A DNA stretch of 44,467 bases. Origin: an uncultured Alphaproteobacteria bacterium. GTDB taxonomy: Bacteria > Pseudomonadota > Alphaproteobacteria > Rhodobacterales > Rhodobacteraceae. This document shows, piece after piece, positions 18,744 through 28,490 of this stretch. Position numbers and translations under genes: made by a program. Under the pieces are notes generated by a model. It was given only the letters and a program-made list of their open reading frames with translations. It ran no database searches and was not told the origin of the DNA. The stretch covers positions 1 to 44,467 of the forward strand of contig CACHJY010000011.1 of the NCBI GenBank assembly GCA_902580265.1, read 5' to 3'. Positions within the stretch are counted from its first letter, which is position 1; the number at the start of each line of letters is the position of its first letter.

Positions 18744-19514
18744 ATGCTCTTTTTATATAGTTTATTTAAAATCTTAACTACGTATGGGTTACTCTTACTA
18801 CTGGTAAGCTGTAGCAACAAACTACCGAGTGAGATTAATGAAAGTAATACACCTAAAGAGATAATTAACCTGGGAGACGAAGCTTATGCAGGAGGCTATT
18901 TTGAGCGAGCAGGTGATTACTATTCGGAGGTGAATAAATATTTTCCATATTCACTAGAAGACGAGCTTGGATTGAGCAAAGCTGTAGACGCCTATTACAG
19001 AGCAGGGAAATTTGAGGACGCTCGCTTAGTAGCAAGCAAGTTTTTAAGTTTCTATCCCGAGAGCAACAAAGCACAAAAAGTACTGTACTTTAGATCAAAG
19101 AGTTTTTGTGATGAGATAGATATCGTTGAGAGAGATCAGACTGCTGCACAAGATTGTATAGCGAGCTTTTCTGCCTTCAAAAGTTTATACCCCAAAAGCG
19201 GTTCAAAAAAGGAAGCAGAAAGAAATATTAACAGAGCAAGGGAATTTTTAGTAGGTCAACAACTAAATGTTGGTAAATACTATTTAAAAAGAAATAATCC
19301 AGCAGCTGCTATGAGGAGGTTTAAGAAAATTAAGAAATCTACCAAAGTTTCTAAATTCTTGCCTGAGGTTTCCTACAGATTAATTGAAAGCTTTTTAATG
19401 GTTGGACTGTTTAGTGAAGCACTTTCTGAAAGGGAGTATATGAGAAAAAAATTCTCAAAAAGTAGTTGGACCAGTGCAGCTACATCTTTAATGGACGATT
19501 CAGGACTTAATTAG
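18744..19514 (+). CDS. bamD: Outer membrane assembly lipoprotein BamD
   Basis: BamD is the essential lipoprotein of the BAM complex that inserts beta-barrel proteins in the outer membrane. A short hydrophobic signal ends in a lipobox LLVSC with the acylated Cys at about residue 23. TPR-like helices follow from about residue 36, such as LGDEAYAGGYFERAGDYYSEV and DAYYRAGKFEDARLVASKFL, the usual BamD/ComL fold. The 256 residues are in the family range. Position between lpxC and recN supports the call. A 69-base AT-rich gap precedes it, and recN starts two bases after its stop. Confidence 0.9.
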   Translation: MLFLYSLFKILTTYGLLLLLVSCSNKLPSEINESNTPKEIINLGDEAYAGGYFERAGDYYSEVNKYFPYSLEDELGLSKAVDAYYRAGKFEDARLVASKFLSFYPESNKAQKVLYFRSKSFCDEIDIVERDQTAAQDCIASFSAFKSLYPKSGSKKEAERNINRAREFLVGQQLNVGKYYLKRNNPAAAMRRFKKIKKSTKVSKFLPEVSYRLIESFLMVGLFSEALSEREYMRKKFSKSSWTSAATSLMDDSGLN

Positions 19515-19515
19515 C

Positions 19516-21177
19516 TTGATAAAAAAACTGTTTGTACAAAATATTTTTTTTCTCGAAAATCTGAAATTAGAATTTACGTCAGGTCTCAACGTTTTAACTG
19601 GTGAAACTGGAGCCGGTAAATCTATTCTTTTAGATTGTTTGGGTTATCTTCTTGGAAAAAAAAATACAAGGATCGAGCTTGGCAATAGAGGTGATACCGC
19701 TACTCTGATCGGAGAGTTCCAATTAGAGAATAATGGCATAATAAGTCAATTTCTGTCTGAAAGAGGTTTCTCAATAGATGAAATTCTAATATTGAGACAG
19801 AGTATAGGCACGAATAATAAACGCAGAGCTTTTATCAATGACCTTCCTTGTTCAATGGAAATGGTTCGAGAGCTGGGCAACCTAATACTAGACTTGAACG
19901 GTCAGTTTGAAGAGCAAGGCTTGTTGAATGTAAAGACTCATAGAGGCCTTCTGGACGCCTTTGGCAATCTACAGCAAAATGTCAAGAATGTTGACAAATA
20001 TTGGACTGAACTAAGTAAATTAAAAAAACGGCTTGATACGGAGTATGAAAGGAAAAACTTTGTAGAAAATACAGACTTCCTAGACAAATCGATACGGGAG
20101 ATTGCTGAGCTTGAACTTGAACCGGCTGAACTAGACAATATTGAAGCACGTAGAAGGGAACTTAAAAAAGCAAGTCGAAGTAGCACTGGTATAGTGGATA
20201 TCCTTCGGGGTCTAAATAGAGAGTTGGTAGAAGAGAGCATTTTGAATTCAATAAAATCTTTGGAAAGATTAGAATATAAAGTGGACACTGATAATCATCT
20301 ACCAATTGAAAATTTTTATGCTGCTTTGGAAAGGTTTTCTAAAGCTTGTGAGATCTTGGATCAACTGAGAGAAAAAAGTCTTAATAGTGAAAAGCAACTT
20401 AATGAAATAGAAGACCGGTACCATTCGATAAAGAGAATTTGTATGGCTCACAATGTTGAGTTGGATCAAATATTCAATTTACAAGTTTCATTGGAAGAAG
20501 AATTAAAAAGTATAAGGGGAGTTGATAAAAAAATAAACAAAATAAAGAGCGAAATATTAGCATTAGATGATCAGTTTAAGAAAGAAACGACTTACCTATC
20601 AAATGAAAGGCACAAATTTGCTTCTAAACTGGACAAAAGGATAGAAAAAGAATTAAAGCCATTAAAACTAGAGCTAGCTAAGTTCAAAACAGAAATAACA
20701 ATGATAAGCGAGACCAGATTTGGATGTGATAATGTTTGCTTTACTACTGAGATTAATCCAGGCTCCGGCTTTAAGCCCCTTAATAAAATTGCTTCCGGTG
20801 GTGAGTTATCAAGATTTCTCCTTGCCGTTAAACTATGCTTTTTAAGTGACAGCAATAACAAAACACAAATCTTTGATGAGATTGATAGAGGAGTTGGTGG
20901 AGCTACCGCGTCGGCAATTGGAAAAAGGTTGCTAGAGCTATCAAAACACGAGCAAGTATTAGTGGTTACTCATTCTCCTCAAGTTGCCGCTTATTCTGAT
21001 AATCATGTTAAGGTTGAAAAAATTAATTCTGATCAGTCAACAATTACAAAAATCGATACCCTTAATGAAGAAGAGACTGTTAGAGAAATAGCAAGGATGC
21101 TATCAGGAGAATTAATAACCTCTGAAGCTTTGGCAGCTGCAGCCACACTTAGAAATTCAAGTAAGGAGACTAGTTAA
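19516..21177 (+). CDS. recN: DNA repair SMC-like ATPase RecN
   Basis: RecN acts in double-strand break repair as an SMC-like ATPase. The Walker A loop GETGAGKS is at 29-36. A central coiled-coil region of about 300 residues is rich in Lys, Glu and Leu. The C-terminal half carries the ABC signature ASGGELSRFLLAVK, the Walker B IFDEIDRGVGG and VTHSPQVAAYSD. The 553 residues are normal. The start is TTG, two bases after the bamD stop. Its 3' end overlaps by eight bases the end of the oppositely oriented dehydrogenase gene. Confidence 0.96.
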   Translation: MIKKLFVQNIFFLENLKLEFTSGLNVLTGETGAGKSILLDCLGYLLGKKNTRIELGNRGDTATLIGEFQLENNGIISQFLSERGFSIDEILILRQSIGTNNKRRAFINDLPCSMEMVRELGNLILDLNGQFEEQGLLNVKTHRGLLDAFGNLQQNVKNVDKYWTELSKLKKRLDTEYERKNFVENTDFLDKSIREIAELELEPAELDNIEARRRELKKASRSSTGIVDILRGLNRELVEESILNSIKSLERLEYKVDTDNHLPIENFYAALERFSKACEILDQLREKSLNSEKQLNEIEDRYHSIKRICMAHNVELDQIFNLQVSLEEELKSIRGVDKKINKIKSEILALDDQFKKETTYLSNERHKFASKLDKRIEKELKPLKLELAKFKTEITMISETRFGCDNVCFTTEINPGSGFKPLNKIASGGELSRFLLAVKLCFLSDSNNKTQIFDEIDRGVGGATASAIGKRLLELSKHEQVLVVTHSPQVAAYSDNHVKVEKINSDQSTITKIDTLNEEETVREIARMLSGELITSEALAAAATLRNSSKETS

Positions 21178-22543
21178 CTTTTACTACCTTGCCCGGATTT
21201 AATATCCCATTTGGATCAAATGTTTTTTTTATTGATGACATGACTTGGTAGGCTTCACCATGTTCTTGTTCCATAAATTCAATTTTTCCTATTCCCACGC
21301 CATGCTCTCCGGTGCATGTACCCTCCAATTTTAATGCACGTTCTACTATTCGCCTGGTCAGATCTTTTGCTAAATTTATGTCCTTATCATTATTGGGTCT
21401 TACCATAATTCCAGAGTGAAAATTACCATCACCCACGTGCCCCATTATGCTGGGTGCCATTCCCTTTGATTTCATTTCTATAGCCGTTTGATCTATCATT
21501 TCTGCTAATTTTGATATTGGCACGCAAATATCGGTAACTAAAAATGTATGGTTTGGGTTTTTGGCTTTAATTGCATAATAATAGTTGTGCCTTGCCTTCC
21601 AAAGTTTGTTTCTATCTTCAGTTGCAGTGCTCCAGTGAAAGTCACTGCCACCATTTCCAGCTGCAATCTCCTGTACAGTTTCAGATTGTTCTTTGACAGA
21701 GGTTGCGCTTCCATGAAATTCAAAAAACAAGTGTTCTTTTACTGGTAAGTCGAGTTTGGAGTATTCGTTCACAGCCTCTATGGAGGTTGAGTCCATAAGT
21801 TCTGATCTTGCAATGGGTATCCCGAGTTGTATTGTTTCAATTATAGTCCTTACGGCGCTTGCTGTATCTGGAAATGAGCAAATTGCGGATGCTGTCTCCT
21901 CTGGTATACCCTGTAAGCGTAATGTTAATTCTGTTATTACGCCCAATGTTCCTTCTGAACCGACCATCAACTTCGTAAGATCATATCCGGCAGAAGACTT
22001 TCTAGCTCTTGAGCCTGTTTTTATTATTCGGCCATCCGACATTACTACCTTGAGACCAATCACGTTTTCTTTCATTGTCCCGTATCTCACTGCTGTTGTT
22101 CCTGAAGCACGTGTAGCTGCCATTCCACCTATAGAAGCATTTGCGCCCGGGTCTACAGGAAAAAATAAGCCGAATTCTTTTAAGCTGGTATTGAGTTCTT
22201 CTCTCGTTAAGCCTGGTTGTACAGTGACATCCATATCATCTGGATTAACGTTCAGGATACTCCTCATGTTTTCAAAGGATAAAGTTACTCCACCATTTAC
22301 AGGAATTGAATTTCCCTCGAGGCTAGTTCCTGTTCCCCAAGGTATTACTGGGCATTTATTTTCGTTACAAATCTGTAAGATTTCAGAAACTTCTTTCTCG
22401 TCTTTTGGATAGGCAACAGCATCAGGAAGCATTTCCTTGTAATAGGTTTCGTTTTGCCCATACTGCTTTCTTTCAGATGCTGAGCTAGATAAACGATCTC
22501 CCATCAAAGTTTTTAACTGATTTATAGCGTTTTCAATTGACAT
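21170..22543 (-). CDS. FAD-linked D-lactate/glycolate-type dehydrogenase
   Basis: This is a GlcD/LDHD family flavoprotein with an N-terminal FAD-binding domain of the VAO/PCMH type and a C-terminal FAD-oxidase domain. FAD-binding motifs are PWGTGTSLEGNSIP and DPGANASIGGMAATRASG, and GYDLTKLMVGSEGTLG follows. The C-terminal HVGDGNFHSGI and GEHGVGIGK carry metal and substrate ligands known in this family. The likely reaction is oxidation of a 2-hydroxy acid such as D-lactate or glycolate; the substrate cannot be fixed from sequence, and no GlcE or GlcF partner is adjacent. It is divergent from a thioesterase gene, with a palindrome between them. At 457 residues the length is full. Confidence 0.88.
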   Translation of the reverse strand: MSIENAINQLKTLMGDRLSSSASERKQYGQNETYYKEMLPDAVAYPKDEKEVSEILQICNENKCPVIPWGTGTSLEGNSIPVNGGVTLSFENMRSILNVNPDDMDVTVQPGLTREELNTSLKEFGLFFPVDPGANASIGGMAATRASGTTAVRYGTMKENVIGLKVVMSDGRIIKTGSRARKSSAGYDLTKLMVGSEGTLGVITELTLRLQGIPEETASAICSFPDTASAVRTIIETIQLGIPIARSELMDSTSIEAVNEYSKLDLPVKEHLFFEFHGSATSVKEQSETVQEIAAGNGGSDFHWSTATEDRNKLWKARHNYYYAIKAKNPNHTFLVTDICVPISKLAEMIDQTAIEMKSKGMAPSIMGHVGDGNFHSGIMVRPNNDKDINLAKDLTRRIVERALKLEGTCTGEHGVGIGKIEFMEQEHGEAYQVMSSIKKTFDPNGILNPGKVVKVN

Positions 22544-22565
22544 GTTTGGTCTCGCAAATACAAAC

Positions 22566-22580
22566 TAACTGTAACAGTTA
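22566..22580. promoter_or_regulatory. Palindrome between divergent dehydrogenase and thioesterase genes
   Basis: TAACTG-TAA-CAGTTA is a perfect inverted repeat with 6-base arms and a 3-base centre. It lies in the middle of the 58-base gap, about 20 bases from each start codon. The position and size suit a dimeric transcription factor controlling both genes. No regulator is encoded nearby, so its protein is unknown. Confidence 0.45.
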
Positions 22581-22601
22581 AAAAAATAAAATAAAATATA
22601 A

Positions 22602-23108
22602 ATGACACTTGAAGATCAAAAAGGAAAAACTTTAAGTTGTCCATTCAGGACAAGAAATCAAAAAGTGCTTCCTAAGTGGATAGACTATAACGGTCATATG
22701 AATGTGGCCTACTACACTTTAGCTTTCGATAAGGCATTAGATTTTTTCTTTGAAGATGTCCTTGATATTGGCCCTTCCTTTGTTGAAAAAAATAATGAAG
22801 GGCCTTTTGCCCTTAAAGCTAGCTACAATTATTTCAGCGAGCTATTAGAGGGAGAGCAATTTTTTGTAGATATTAGTATTCTAGACTTTGATTTCAAAAG
22901 AGTTCATGTATTTGGTGAAATGAGAAAGGATAAATCGTTAGAATTATCAGCTGTTTTTGAGACGGTATTGATGAATATGGACTTGAACGCACGTAAAGTT
23001 AAACAGTACCCGGACAGAGTGTTAGAACTATTCAATCTTTTCAAGTCATCATTGGTTGAGGATAACATTCCAATAGAGATCGGGAAGAAAATTACGTTAA
23101 AAAAATGA
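22602..23108 (+). CDS. Hotdog-fold thioesterase family protein
   Basis: This 168-residue protein has the 4HBT-type active-site segment WIDYNGHMNVAYYTLAFDKA near residue 27, where the Asp (WIDYNGHMN) is the usual catalytic position. The beta-sheet continues with FALKASYNYFSELLEGEQFFV. It probably hydrolyses an acyl-CoA in the cytoplasm. Members with the YNGHMN motif include betainyl-CoA thioesterases of carnitine breakdown. That is an attractive but unproven link, since sarcosine oxidase, also of the betaine route, lies 14 kb away. It starts at an ATG in an AT-rich leader and ends one base before the convergent pepP. Confidence 0.82.
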   Translation: MTLEDQKGKTLSCPFRTRNQKVLPKWIDYNGHMNVAYYTLAFDKALDFFFEDVLDIGPSFVEKNNEGPFALKASYNYFSELLEGEQFFVDISILDFDFKRVHVFGEMRKDKSLELSAVFETVLMNMDLNARKVKQYPDRVLELFNLFKSSLVEDNIPIEIGKKITLKK

Positions 23109-23109
23109 G

Positions 23110-24903
23110 TTATAAAGTCTTACAGGCACCTCTAAGCCATAATTTCTCCGAGCCACTTAAAAAAGGGCTTAGTTTTTTGTAGATATTGCAGTGGTATGAA
23201 TTTAGCCACCGTAACTCATTTGTACTTAGTAATTTTTTTTCAATAAGATTTTTTTCGAATGGAGCTAATGTTAATGTCTCAAATTCTAGAAATTCTCTCT
23301 TCTTCCCTGAGATTGCACTCTTTCTTCTAATATATACTAGGTTTTCAAGTCTTATTCCCAAATTACCCTCTATATATACTCCGGGTTCTATACTCAAAAT
23401 CATCCCTGGTTTTAATGGAACTGTATTAAGTCTTGTAATGCCTTGAGGTCCTTGATGTACATTTGAAAATACCCCCACCCCATGCCCGGTTCCATGGTCG
23501 TAATCTAAACTGTGCTCCCACAAAAAGTATCTAGCCAATGGATCTAATTCCTTGCCGGTCAATCCTGCAGGCCACCTGAGTTTACTTAAACATATGAGGC
23601 CTTGTAATACTTTTGTATAGAGAAACTTCTGTTCTGTTAAAGCTTGTCCTTTAATTAAAGTTCGAGTGACGTCTGTTGTACCTTCAAGATATTGACCACC
23701 ACTATCAACTAAAATTAGCTCCGAAGTTTTTATCTTTTTATTACTTTTAAGCGAAACTCTATAATGAGTAATAGCAGCATTAGACCCTGCTGCACTTATA
23801 GTATCAAAAGAGTTATAATAAAATGTGGGTTGAATTTTTCTAAGCTCTTCAAGTTTCTTTACAAGAGTAATTTCATCAAGGCCATTAATTTTCCTACTCT
23901 TAAACCATCTAAGAAATCTTAATAAGGCTACCCCATCTTTCTCATGACTTTTTATAGAACCTTTTAATTCAATTGGATTTTTTATAGCTTTCAACAATGA
24001 TATAGGGTTGCATACTTGTTCCGACTTAATACGCTTTTTCATGATTTTCTCTTTAAGAATAAAAGGCGTGCTAGCTGGCTCAAATAAAACTTTCTTTAAT
24101 TTTTTAATATCTTGAAAAAAAACATTAAAATGTTTTATCATCACATTTTTTCTCAGCTTGATTACACTATCTCTATAGTTTTCCTTCATGGAGTAGATAC
24201 ATACATGATCATAGTAGATTATGGCATAGCAGTTCATTAAGGGAGAGTTTGGAACATCTTGACCTCGTATATTTGCTAGCCAGCAAATTGATTCAGAACA
24301 TGTAATTATAAACCCCTGATCTTTATATAGGGAAAGGTTCTTCTGTATTTGCTTAATTTTCAGATTAGTATTTTCTCCCGAGAATTTGGATGGCCTTAAA
24401 AACGGTTCCGCTAAAGTTTCAAATGGCTTCCCCAGCCATACTTTATCTATCAAGTTGTTAACTGCTTTAAGTCTGATAAATTTTTGTAGAACGCCTTCTT
24501 GCATTTGCACCTCCTCTATGGAGTGCAACCAAGGGTCAAAGCCTACTACTATTTTCTTTTTTATATTTTTTTTTAGCCAAGTGAAAGGTGAATTCTTAAT
24601 AATGTCTTCAATTTTAAATAAAGATTGGTTAACTTCCTGTTTTATCTGGATGCTGTATCTTCCATCTGTAAATATGATAGCTGAGCTTCTGAATATTATT
24701 GCGAATCCTGCGGACCCAGTAAATCCCGTAACCCATTCCAAGCGACTGTGAAAGGGTGCTGTAATTTCATTGAAATACATATCATTGTGAGGAACTAAAA
24801 AAGCATCTAATTTATTCTCCTTTAGTTTTTTTCTTATTAGAGTGAGCTTGTCGCTTATAGACAATTCTCGTTGATTATCTTTATCCTTATTATTAGCTAA
24901 CAC
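23110..24903 (-). CDS. pepP: Xaa-Pro aminopeptidase (M24B family)
   Basis: This is a cytoplasmic metallopeptidase that removes the N-terminal residue before proline. The 597 residues contain two creatinase-like N-terminal domains and a C-terminal pita-bread catalytic domain, the long form of the family. Metal-ligand motifs are VDSGGQYLEGTTDVTRT (two Asp), YDHGTGHGVGVFSNVH (His), SIEPGVYIEG (Glu) and IRLENLVYI (Glu). The start is a GTG directly after the cobT stop with no intervening base, so translational coupling is likely. It is the last gene of the dnaJ-like/cobS/cobT string. Confidence 0.92.
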   Translation of the reverse strand: MLANNKDKDNQRELSISDKLTLIRKKLKENKLDAFLVPHNDMYFNEITAPFHSRLEWVTGFTGSAGFAIIFRSSAIIFTDGRYSIQIKQEVNQSLFKIEDIIKNSPFTWLKKNIKKKIVVGFDPWLHSIEEVQMQEGVLQKFIRLKAVNNLIDKVWLGKPFETLAEPFLRPSKFSGENTNLKIKQIQKNLSLYKDQGFIITCSESICWLANIRGQDVPNSPLMNCYAIIYYDHVCIYSMKENYRDSVIKLRKNVMIKHFNVFFQDIKKLKKVLFEPASTPFILKEKIMKKRIKSEQVCNPISLLKAIKNPIELKGSIKSHEKDGVALLRFLRWFKSRKINGLDEITLVKKLEELRKIQPTFYYNSFDTISAAGSNAAITHYRVSLKSNKKIKTSELILVDSGGQYLEGTTDVTRTLIKGQALTEQKFLYTKVLQGLICLSKLRWPAGLTGKELDPLARYFLWEHSLDYDHGTGHGVGVFSNVHQGPQGITRLNTVPLKPGMILSIEPGVYIEGNLGIRLENLVYIRRKSAISGKKREFLEFETLTLAPFEKNLIEKKLLSTNELRWLNSYHCNIYKKLSPFLSGSEKLWLRGACKTL

Positions 24904-26739
24904 TCAAGAAATTCCTAAGTTAAGTTTCTGTTCTTCAAATAGATCTGCTAATTGTTCTGTCATCGCACCAGCCAGTTGTTCAGCATCTGTAATTGTAACG
25001 GCTCTCTTATAGTACCTGGTTACATCATGTCCAATGCCAATAGCAAGAAGTTGGACTCTATTGGTTGTCTCTATTTTATTTATGACATGTCTAAGGTGTT
25101 TCTCTAAATAGTTGGCAGGATTAACAGACAATGTGGAGTCGTCGACTGGTGCTCCATCAGATATAACTAGCAAGATTTTCCGATTTTCTTCTCTCCTAAT
25201 AAGTCTTTTATGAGCCCATTCTAATGCTTCTCCATCAATGTTTTCTTTCAATAGCCCTTCTTTCATCATCAAACCGAGATTTAACTTTGCCCTTCTCCAG
25301 GGTTCATCAGCATTTTTATATATAATATGTCTAAGGTCATTAAGTCGACCAGGGTTCTTTGGTCGCCCTTGTGATAACCATTTTTCTCTTGATTGCCCTC
25401 CTTTCCATGCCTTAGTGGTAAATCCTAGTATTTCACATTTAACATTACATCTTTCTAGGGTTTTAGCTAATATTTCTGTAGATATTGCTGCTATAGATAT
25501 TGGTCTCCCTCGCATCGAACCTGAATTGTCAATCAATAAAGAAACTACAGTATCCTTGAAATTTGTACTACTCTCTTGTTTGAAACTCAAGGGAGTCGTC
25601 GGGTTTAGTACTACACGTGACAGTTTTGCAGCGTCCAGTAATCCTTCTTCCAGGTCAAATTTCCAAGTTCTGTTTTGTTTAGCCTGAAGTCTTCTCTGAA
25701 GCTTGTTTGCCAGACGAGATACAGCACCCTTTAGAATATCTAGCTGCTGGTCTAAGTACTCTCTTAATTTTTCTAATTCAGTTATATCTGCAAGTTTATT
25801 CGCATTAATTTCTTGATCGCTAGTCACATCAAATACTTGATAATGTACTTCTTTAGTATGGCTACCTTTAATATTTTGGATAATTTCGTTTTCACTTCGG
25901 TCTTCACCCTCAATAGATTCATCAATCTCACTATCCTCTATGTCAGCATCAGCACTGGAGCTTTGTTGAGGTTCGCCATCTTCCGCTTCACTGTTTTCTG
26001 TATCATCATTTTCCTCATTTTCTGATCCTTGTCCCGCCTCTTCTTGTTCCACTTCTTCTTGATTATTCTCGTCTATATCATTTTGTGAATCATCAAGTTC
26101 ACCGAGCTGTTCGCCATATCCAAGTCTTTCAATTAATTTTCTACTAAGAAGAGCAAATTTCTCTTGATCAAAAATATCATCAGTTTTATTAAATTCAGGG
26201 AGACTAGTTAAGTCTTCAAACACTTCCTTTGCATCCAAGAGCTCAGAAGCTTCAGAAGGTAAAGCCAATTCAGATAATTGACGTTTTATGAAATACCTAG
26301 CAAGTTGTGAAATATTTTCTTCTTCTCCTCCCACAGAGTTTTTGCCCATGTATTCTGATGCCTCTACTTTTGTTTTTTGCCAAATGTTTCTCTTTGAACC
26401 GGGATAATATTTTTCTCCAAGTAATTCACACCGTGCTATTTCGAGTTCTTGATATATTTCCTTTGCTTGTTCACCGAATGGATCATATTTTGAATATGTT
26501 TCTTCGTCTTTAAATCTTGATTGTAAAGCCAAAGAGTCTGCTGTTCCTCTGAGCCTTAATATCTCCAAATCGGTCGGTTCTTTACTTATCTGTGGAAGCT
26601 TAATAACTTCGCCATAATCACCACTTGGGTCTGCAGAAAATTTTATTTTAAGGCTTTCATTGCCAGAAATAGCCCTTGTTGTCTCCGATATCGATTTCTT
26701 GATACTGTCAGTTGCCTCAGATTTTTTTTTACTGCTCAT
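24904..26739 (-). CDS. cobT: Cobaltochelatase subunit CobT
   Basis: CobT is the VWA-containing partner of the AAA+ ATPase CobS. In aerobic cobalamin synthesis CobS-CobT drive insertion of Co2+ into hydrogenobyrinic acid diamide by CobN. The C-terminal VWA domain has the intact [18 protein letters not shown] (Asp at 404). A very acidic linker rich in Glu, Asp and Ser lies at about 220-290. The 611 residues fit CobT. It starts one base after the cobS stop. CobN is not in the window, so whether the cell makes B12 cannot be judged here. Confidence 0.93.
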   Translation of the reverse strand: MSSKKKSEATDSIKKSISETTRAISGNESLKIKFSADPSGDYGEVIKLPQISKEPTDLEILRLRGTADSLALQSRFKDEETYSKYDPFGEQAKEIYQELEIARCELLGEKYYPGSKRNIWQKTKVEASEYMGKNSVGGEEENISQLARYFIKRQLSELALPSEASELLDAKEVFEDLTSLPEFNKTDDIFDQEKFALLSRKLIERLGYGEQLGELDDSQNDIDENNQEEVEQEEAGQGSENEENDDTENSEAEDGEPQQSSSADADIEDSEIDESIEGEDRSENEIIQNIKGSHTKEVHYQVFDVTSDQEINANKLADITELEKLREYLDQQLDILKGAVSRLANKLQRRLQAKQNRTWKFDLEEGLLDAAKLSRVVLNPTTPLSFKQESSTNFKDTVVSLLIDNSGSMRGRPISIAAISTEILAKTLERCNVKCEILGFTTKAWKGGQSREKWLSQGRPKNPGRLNDLRHIIYKNADEPWRRAKLNLGLMMKEGLLKENIDGEALEWAHKRLIRREENRKILLVISDGAPVDDSTLSVNPANYLEKHLRHVINKIETTNRVQLLAIGIGHDVTRYYKRAVTITDAEQLAGAMTEQLADLFEEQKLNLGIS

Positions 26740-26740
26740 C

Positions 26741-27715
26741 TTATTCTGAGGCAGCCTTCAACAATATGCTCTCTGGTAATTCGATATCGAAGCAACGTTG
26801 GAAGAACTCAGAAACGGTTGATCTTTCTAACTCGTCACACTTGTTTAAAAAACTCATTCTGAAGGCAAAACCTATATCATGGAAAATTAGAGTATTTTGA
26901 GCCCAAGCTATGACTGTTCTAGGAGACATTACCGTAGATATATCTCCGCCTATGAATGCTTTACGAGTCAACTCGGCAACTAAGACCATCTTTTTAATAT
27001 TTTTTCTCCCATCATCACTTTCATATTCTGGACAGTTAGCAATAATAATCTCTTCTTCTACCTCATTTTTAAGATAATTTAGGGTAACTACTAGGGACCA
27101 GCGATCCATTTGGCCTTGATTTATCTGCTGAGTCCCATGATAGAGCCCAGTTGTATCACCTAGGCCAACCGTGTTGGCAGTAGCAAATAGTCTAAAAAAA
27201 GGGTGTGGTTTTATCACTTCATTTTGATCTAGTAGGGTTAATTTACCTTCGGTTTCTAATACCCGCTGTATAACAAACATAACGTCTGGTCTACCAGCAT
27301 CATACTCATCAAACACTAAAGCAGAAGGATTTCTCAATGCCCACGGCAGGATGCCTTCTTGAAATTCAGTTATCTGCTTACCTTCTCTTAGTTTTATAGC
27401 ATCCTTCCCAATAAGGTCTATACGGCTGATATGGCTGTCGAGATTAACACGAACGCAAGGCCAGTTTAATCTAGCAGCAACCTGCTCAATGTGGGTAGAC
27501 TTTCCTGTACCATGATATCCCTGTACCATGACCCTTCTGTTTTTTGAAAACCCTGCTAATATTGACAAAGTAGTATCATTATCGAATACATAGGAGTCTT
27601 CCACTTGGGGTACTCTCTCCGTCGGCGATTCAAATGCAAAAACTTCCATTTTGGTGTCTATTCCAAATACTTCAGCTACATCAACTTTTTTCGTTGGAAT
27701 ATTTTCTTCTTTCAT
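26741..27715 (-). CDS. cobS: Cobaltochelatase AAA+ subunit CobS
   Basis: CobS is the AAA+ ATPase of the aerobic cobaltochelatase. Walker A is GYHGTGKST (66-74, Lys72), followed by [18 protein letters not shown], the Walker [15 protein letters not shown] and the sensor-1 region [14 protein letters not shown]. The 324 residues are typical. It is preceded by a J-domain gene 42 bases upstream and followed by cobT after one base. This dnaJ-like/cobS/cobT neighbourhood next to bolA is common in alphaproteobacteria. Confidence 0.95.
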   Translation of the reverse strand: MKEENIPTKKVDVAEVFGIDTKMEVFAFESPTERVPQVEDSYVFDNDTTLSILAGFSKNRRVMVQGYHGTGKSTHIEQVAARLNWPCVRVNLDSHISRIDLIGKDAIKLREGKQITEFQEGILPWALRNPSALVFDEYDAGRPDVMFVIQRVLETEGKLTLLDQNEVIKPHPFFRLFATANTVGLGDTTGLYHGTQQINQGQMDRWSLVVTLNYLKNEVEEEIIIANCPEYESDDGRKNIKKMVLVAELTRKAFIGGDISTVMSPRTVIAWAQNTLIFHDIGFAFRMSFLNKCDELERSTVSEFFQRCFDIELPESILLKAASE

Positions 27716-27757
27716 TACGAATCCTTATTTCATATATGCTTTAGTTCAAATGATCGC

Positions 27758-28402
27758 TCAATCGTCAAATCGTTTACTACTTTTTATTTGATCCCATGCC
27801 CAAACCACCTCTGTCATTCTTTCTTCATCATCTCTTTTCCCATCATTTGTGTCAGGATGCAAATCTTTAATAAGAACTTTATACAGTTTTCTTATTTCGT
27901 CTTTGGTCATCATTTCTGTAGCACCCAGTATTGAAAGCGCTTTCTTTTCTGAATGATTAAGCCTTTTTTTTGTACCGGTAGCGCTATTCTCCTTGCTTGC
28001 AAAACCGTCTATAAAGCCATAAGGGTCTTCTATTCCGAACCTTAGTCTAGAGTTACCATCGGAGTGAGTTCTATGTACAGATGATTTGGATCCGAAGGGC
28101 TTTGTCTTTCTGCCCCAAGTCTTTGACAGATTGATCTCAGTTTCAAACTCTTCCTCTGAGTGATTTTTAAAGTAATTCCACCTAGTATTATATTCTTTAA
28201 CATGCTTGAGGCAAAACCAGTGAAAATTCTCTAAATCTTTCGGTGATTTAGGAGCTCTATACTTTGCTTCTTCAGAGCAACCATCTATCTCACACGTTCT
28301 TATAGATGATTCAAATCCTCCCAAGGCAGAACTTTTCTTAGACCGCCTTTTTTTGTCAGCAGATACGGATATGTCGAAATCGAGGAAAGATTTTTTTTGC
28401 AT
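27758..28402 (-). CDS. J-domain protein with N-terminal Cys/His motif
   Basis: This 214-residue protein has a C-terminal J domain (about 155-210) with the HPD motif at 182-184, which stimulates Hsp70 ATPases such as DnaK. The N-terminal part contains C37-x4-C42 and C64-x2-H67 around KYRAPKSPKDLENFHWFC, possibly a small metal site. It lacks the Gly/Phe and CxxCxGxG zinc regions of DnaJ, so it is a class C J protein, not DnaJ itself. It is the first gene of the operon with cobS, cobT and pepP and is divergent from bolA. A role in assembling metal-dependent proteins is possible but inferred. Confidence 0.85.
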   Translation of the reverse strand: MQKKSFLDFDISVSADKKRRSKKSSALGGFESSIRTCEIDGCSEEAKYRAPKSPKDLENFHWFCLKHVKEYNTRWNYFKNHSEEEFETEINLSKTWGRKTKPFGSKSSVHRTHSDGNSRLRFGIEDPYGFIDGFASKENSATGTKKRLNHSEKKALSILGATEMMTKDEIRKLYKVLIKDLHPDTNDGKRDDEERMTEVVWAWDQIKSSKRFDD

Positions 28403-28490
28403 CTCTATTTTCTGTTATAAATATGGAACTATATACAATAGTGTTATTATAAATATAACCAAGAAAAAACTTAACCTTTGGGTAAAATAT

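Noticed and set aside
21756..22412. Plus-strand 218-residue open frame inside the FAD dehydrogenase gene
   Set aside because: It is antisense to a well-conserved enzyme and has no recognisable motifs; a shadow frame.
28414..28459. GTTATA/TATAAC inverted repeat between the J-domain gene and bolA
   Set aside because: Low-complexity AT-rich arms 34 bases apart; indistinguishable from chance.
28353..28490. N-terminal extension of bolA by 46 residues
   Set aside because: It overlaps the divergent J-domain gene and has no BolA similarity; ATG 28491 gives the normal size.
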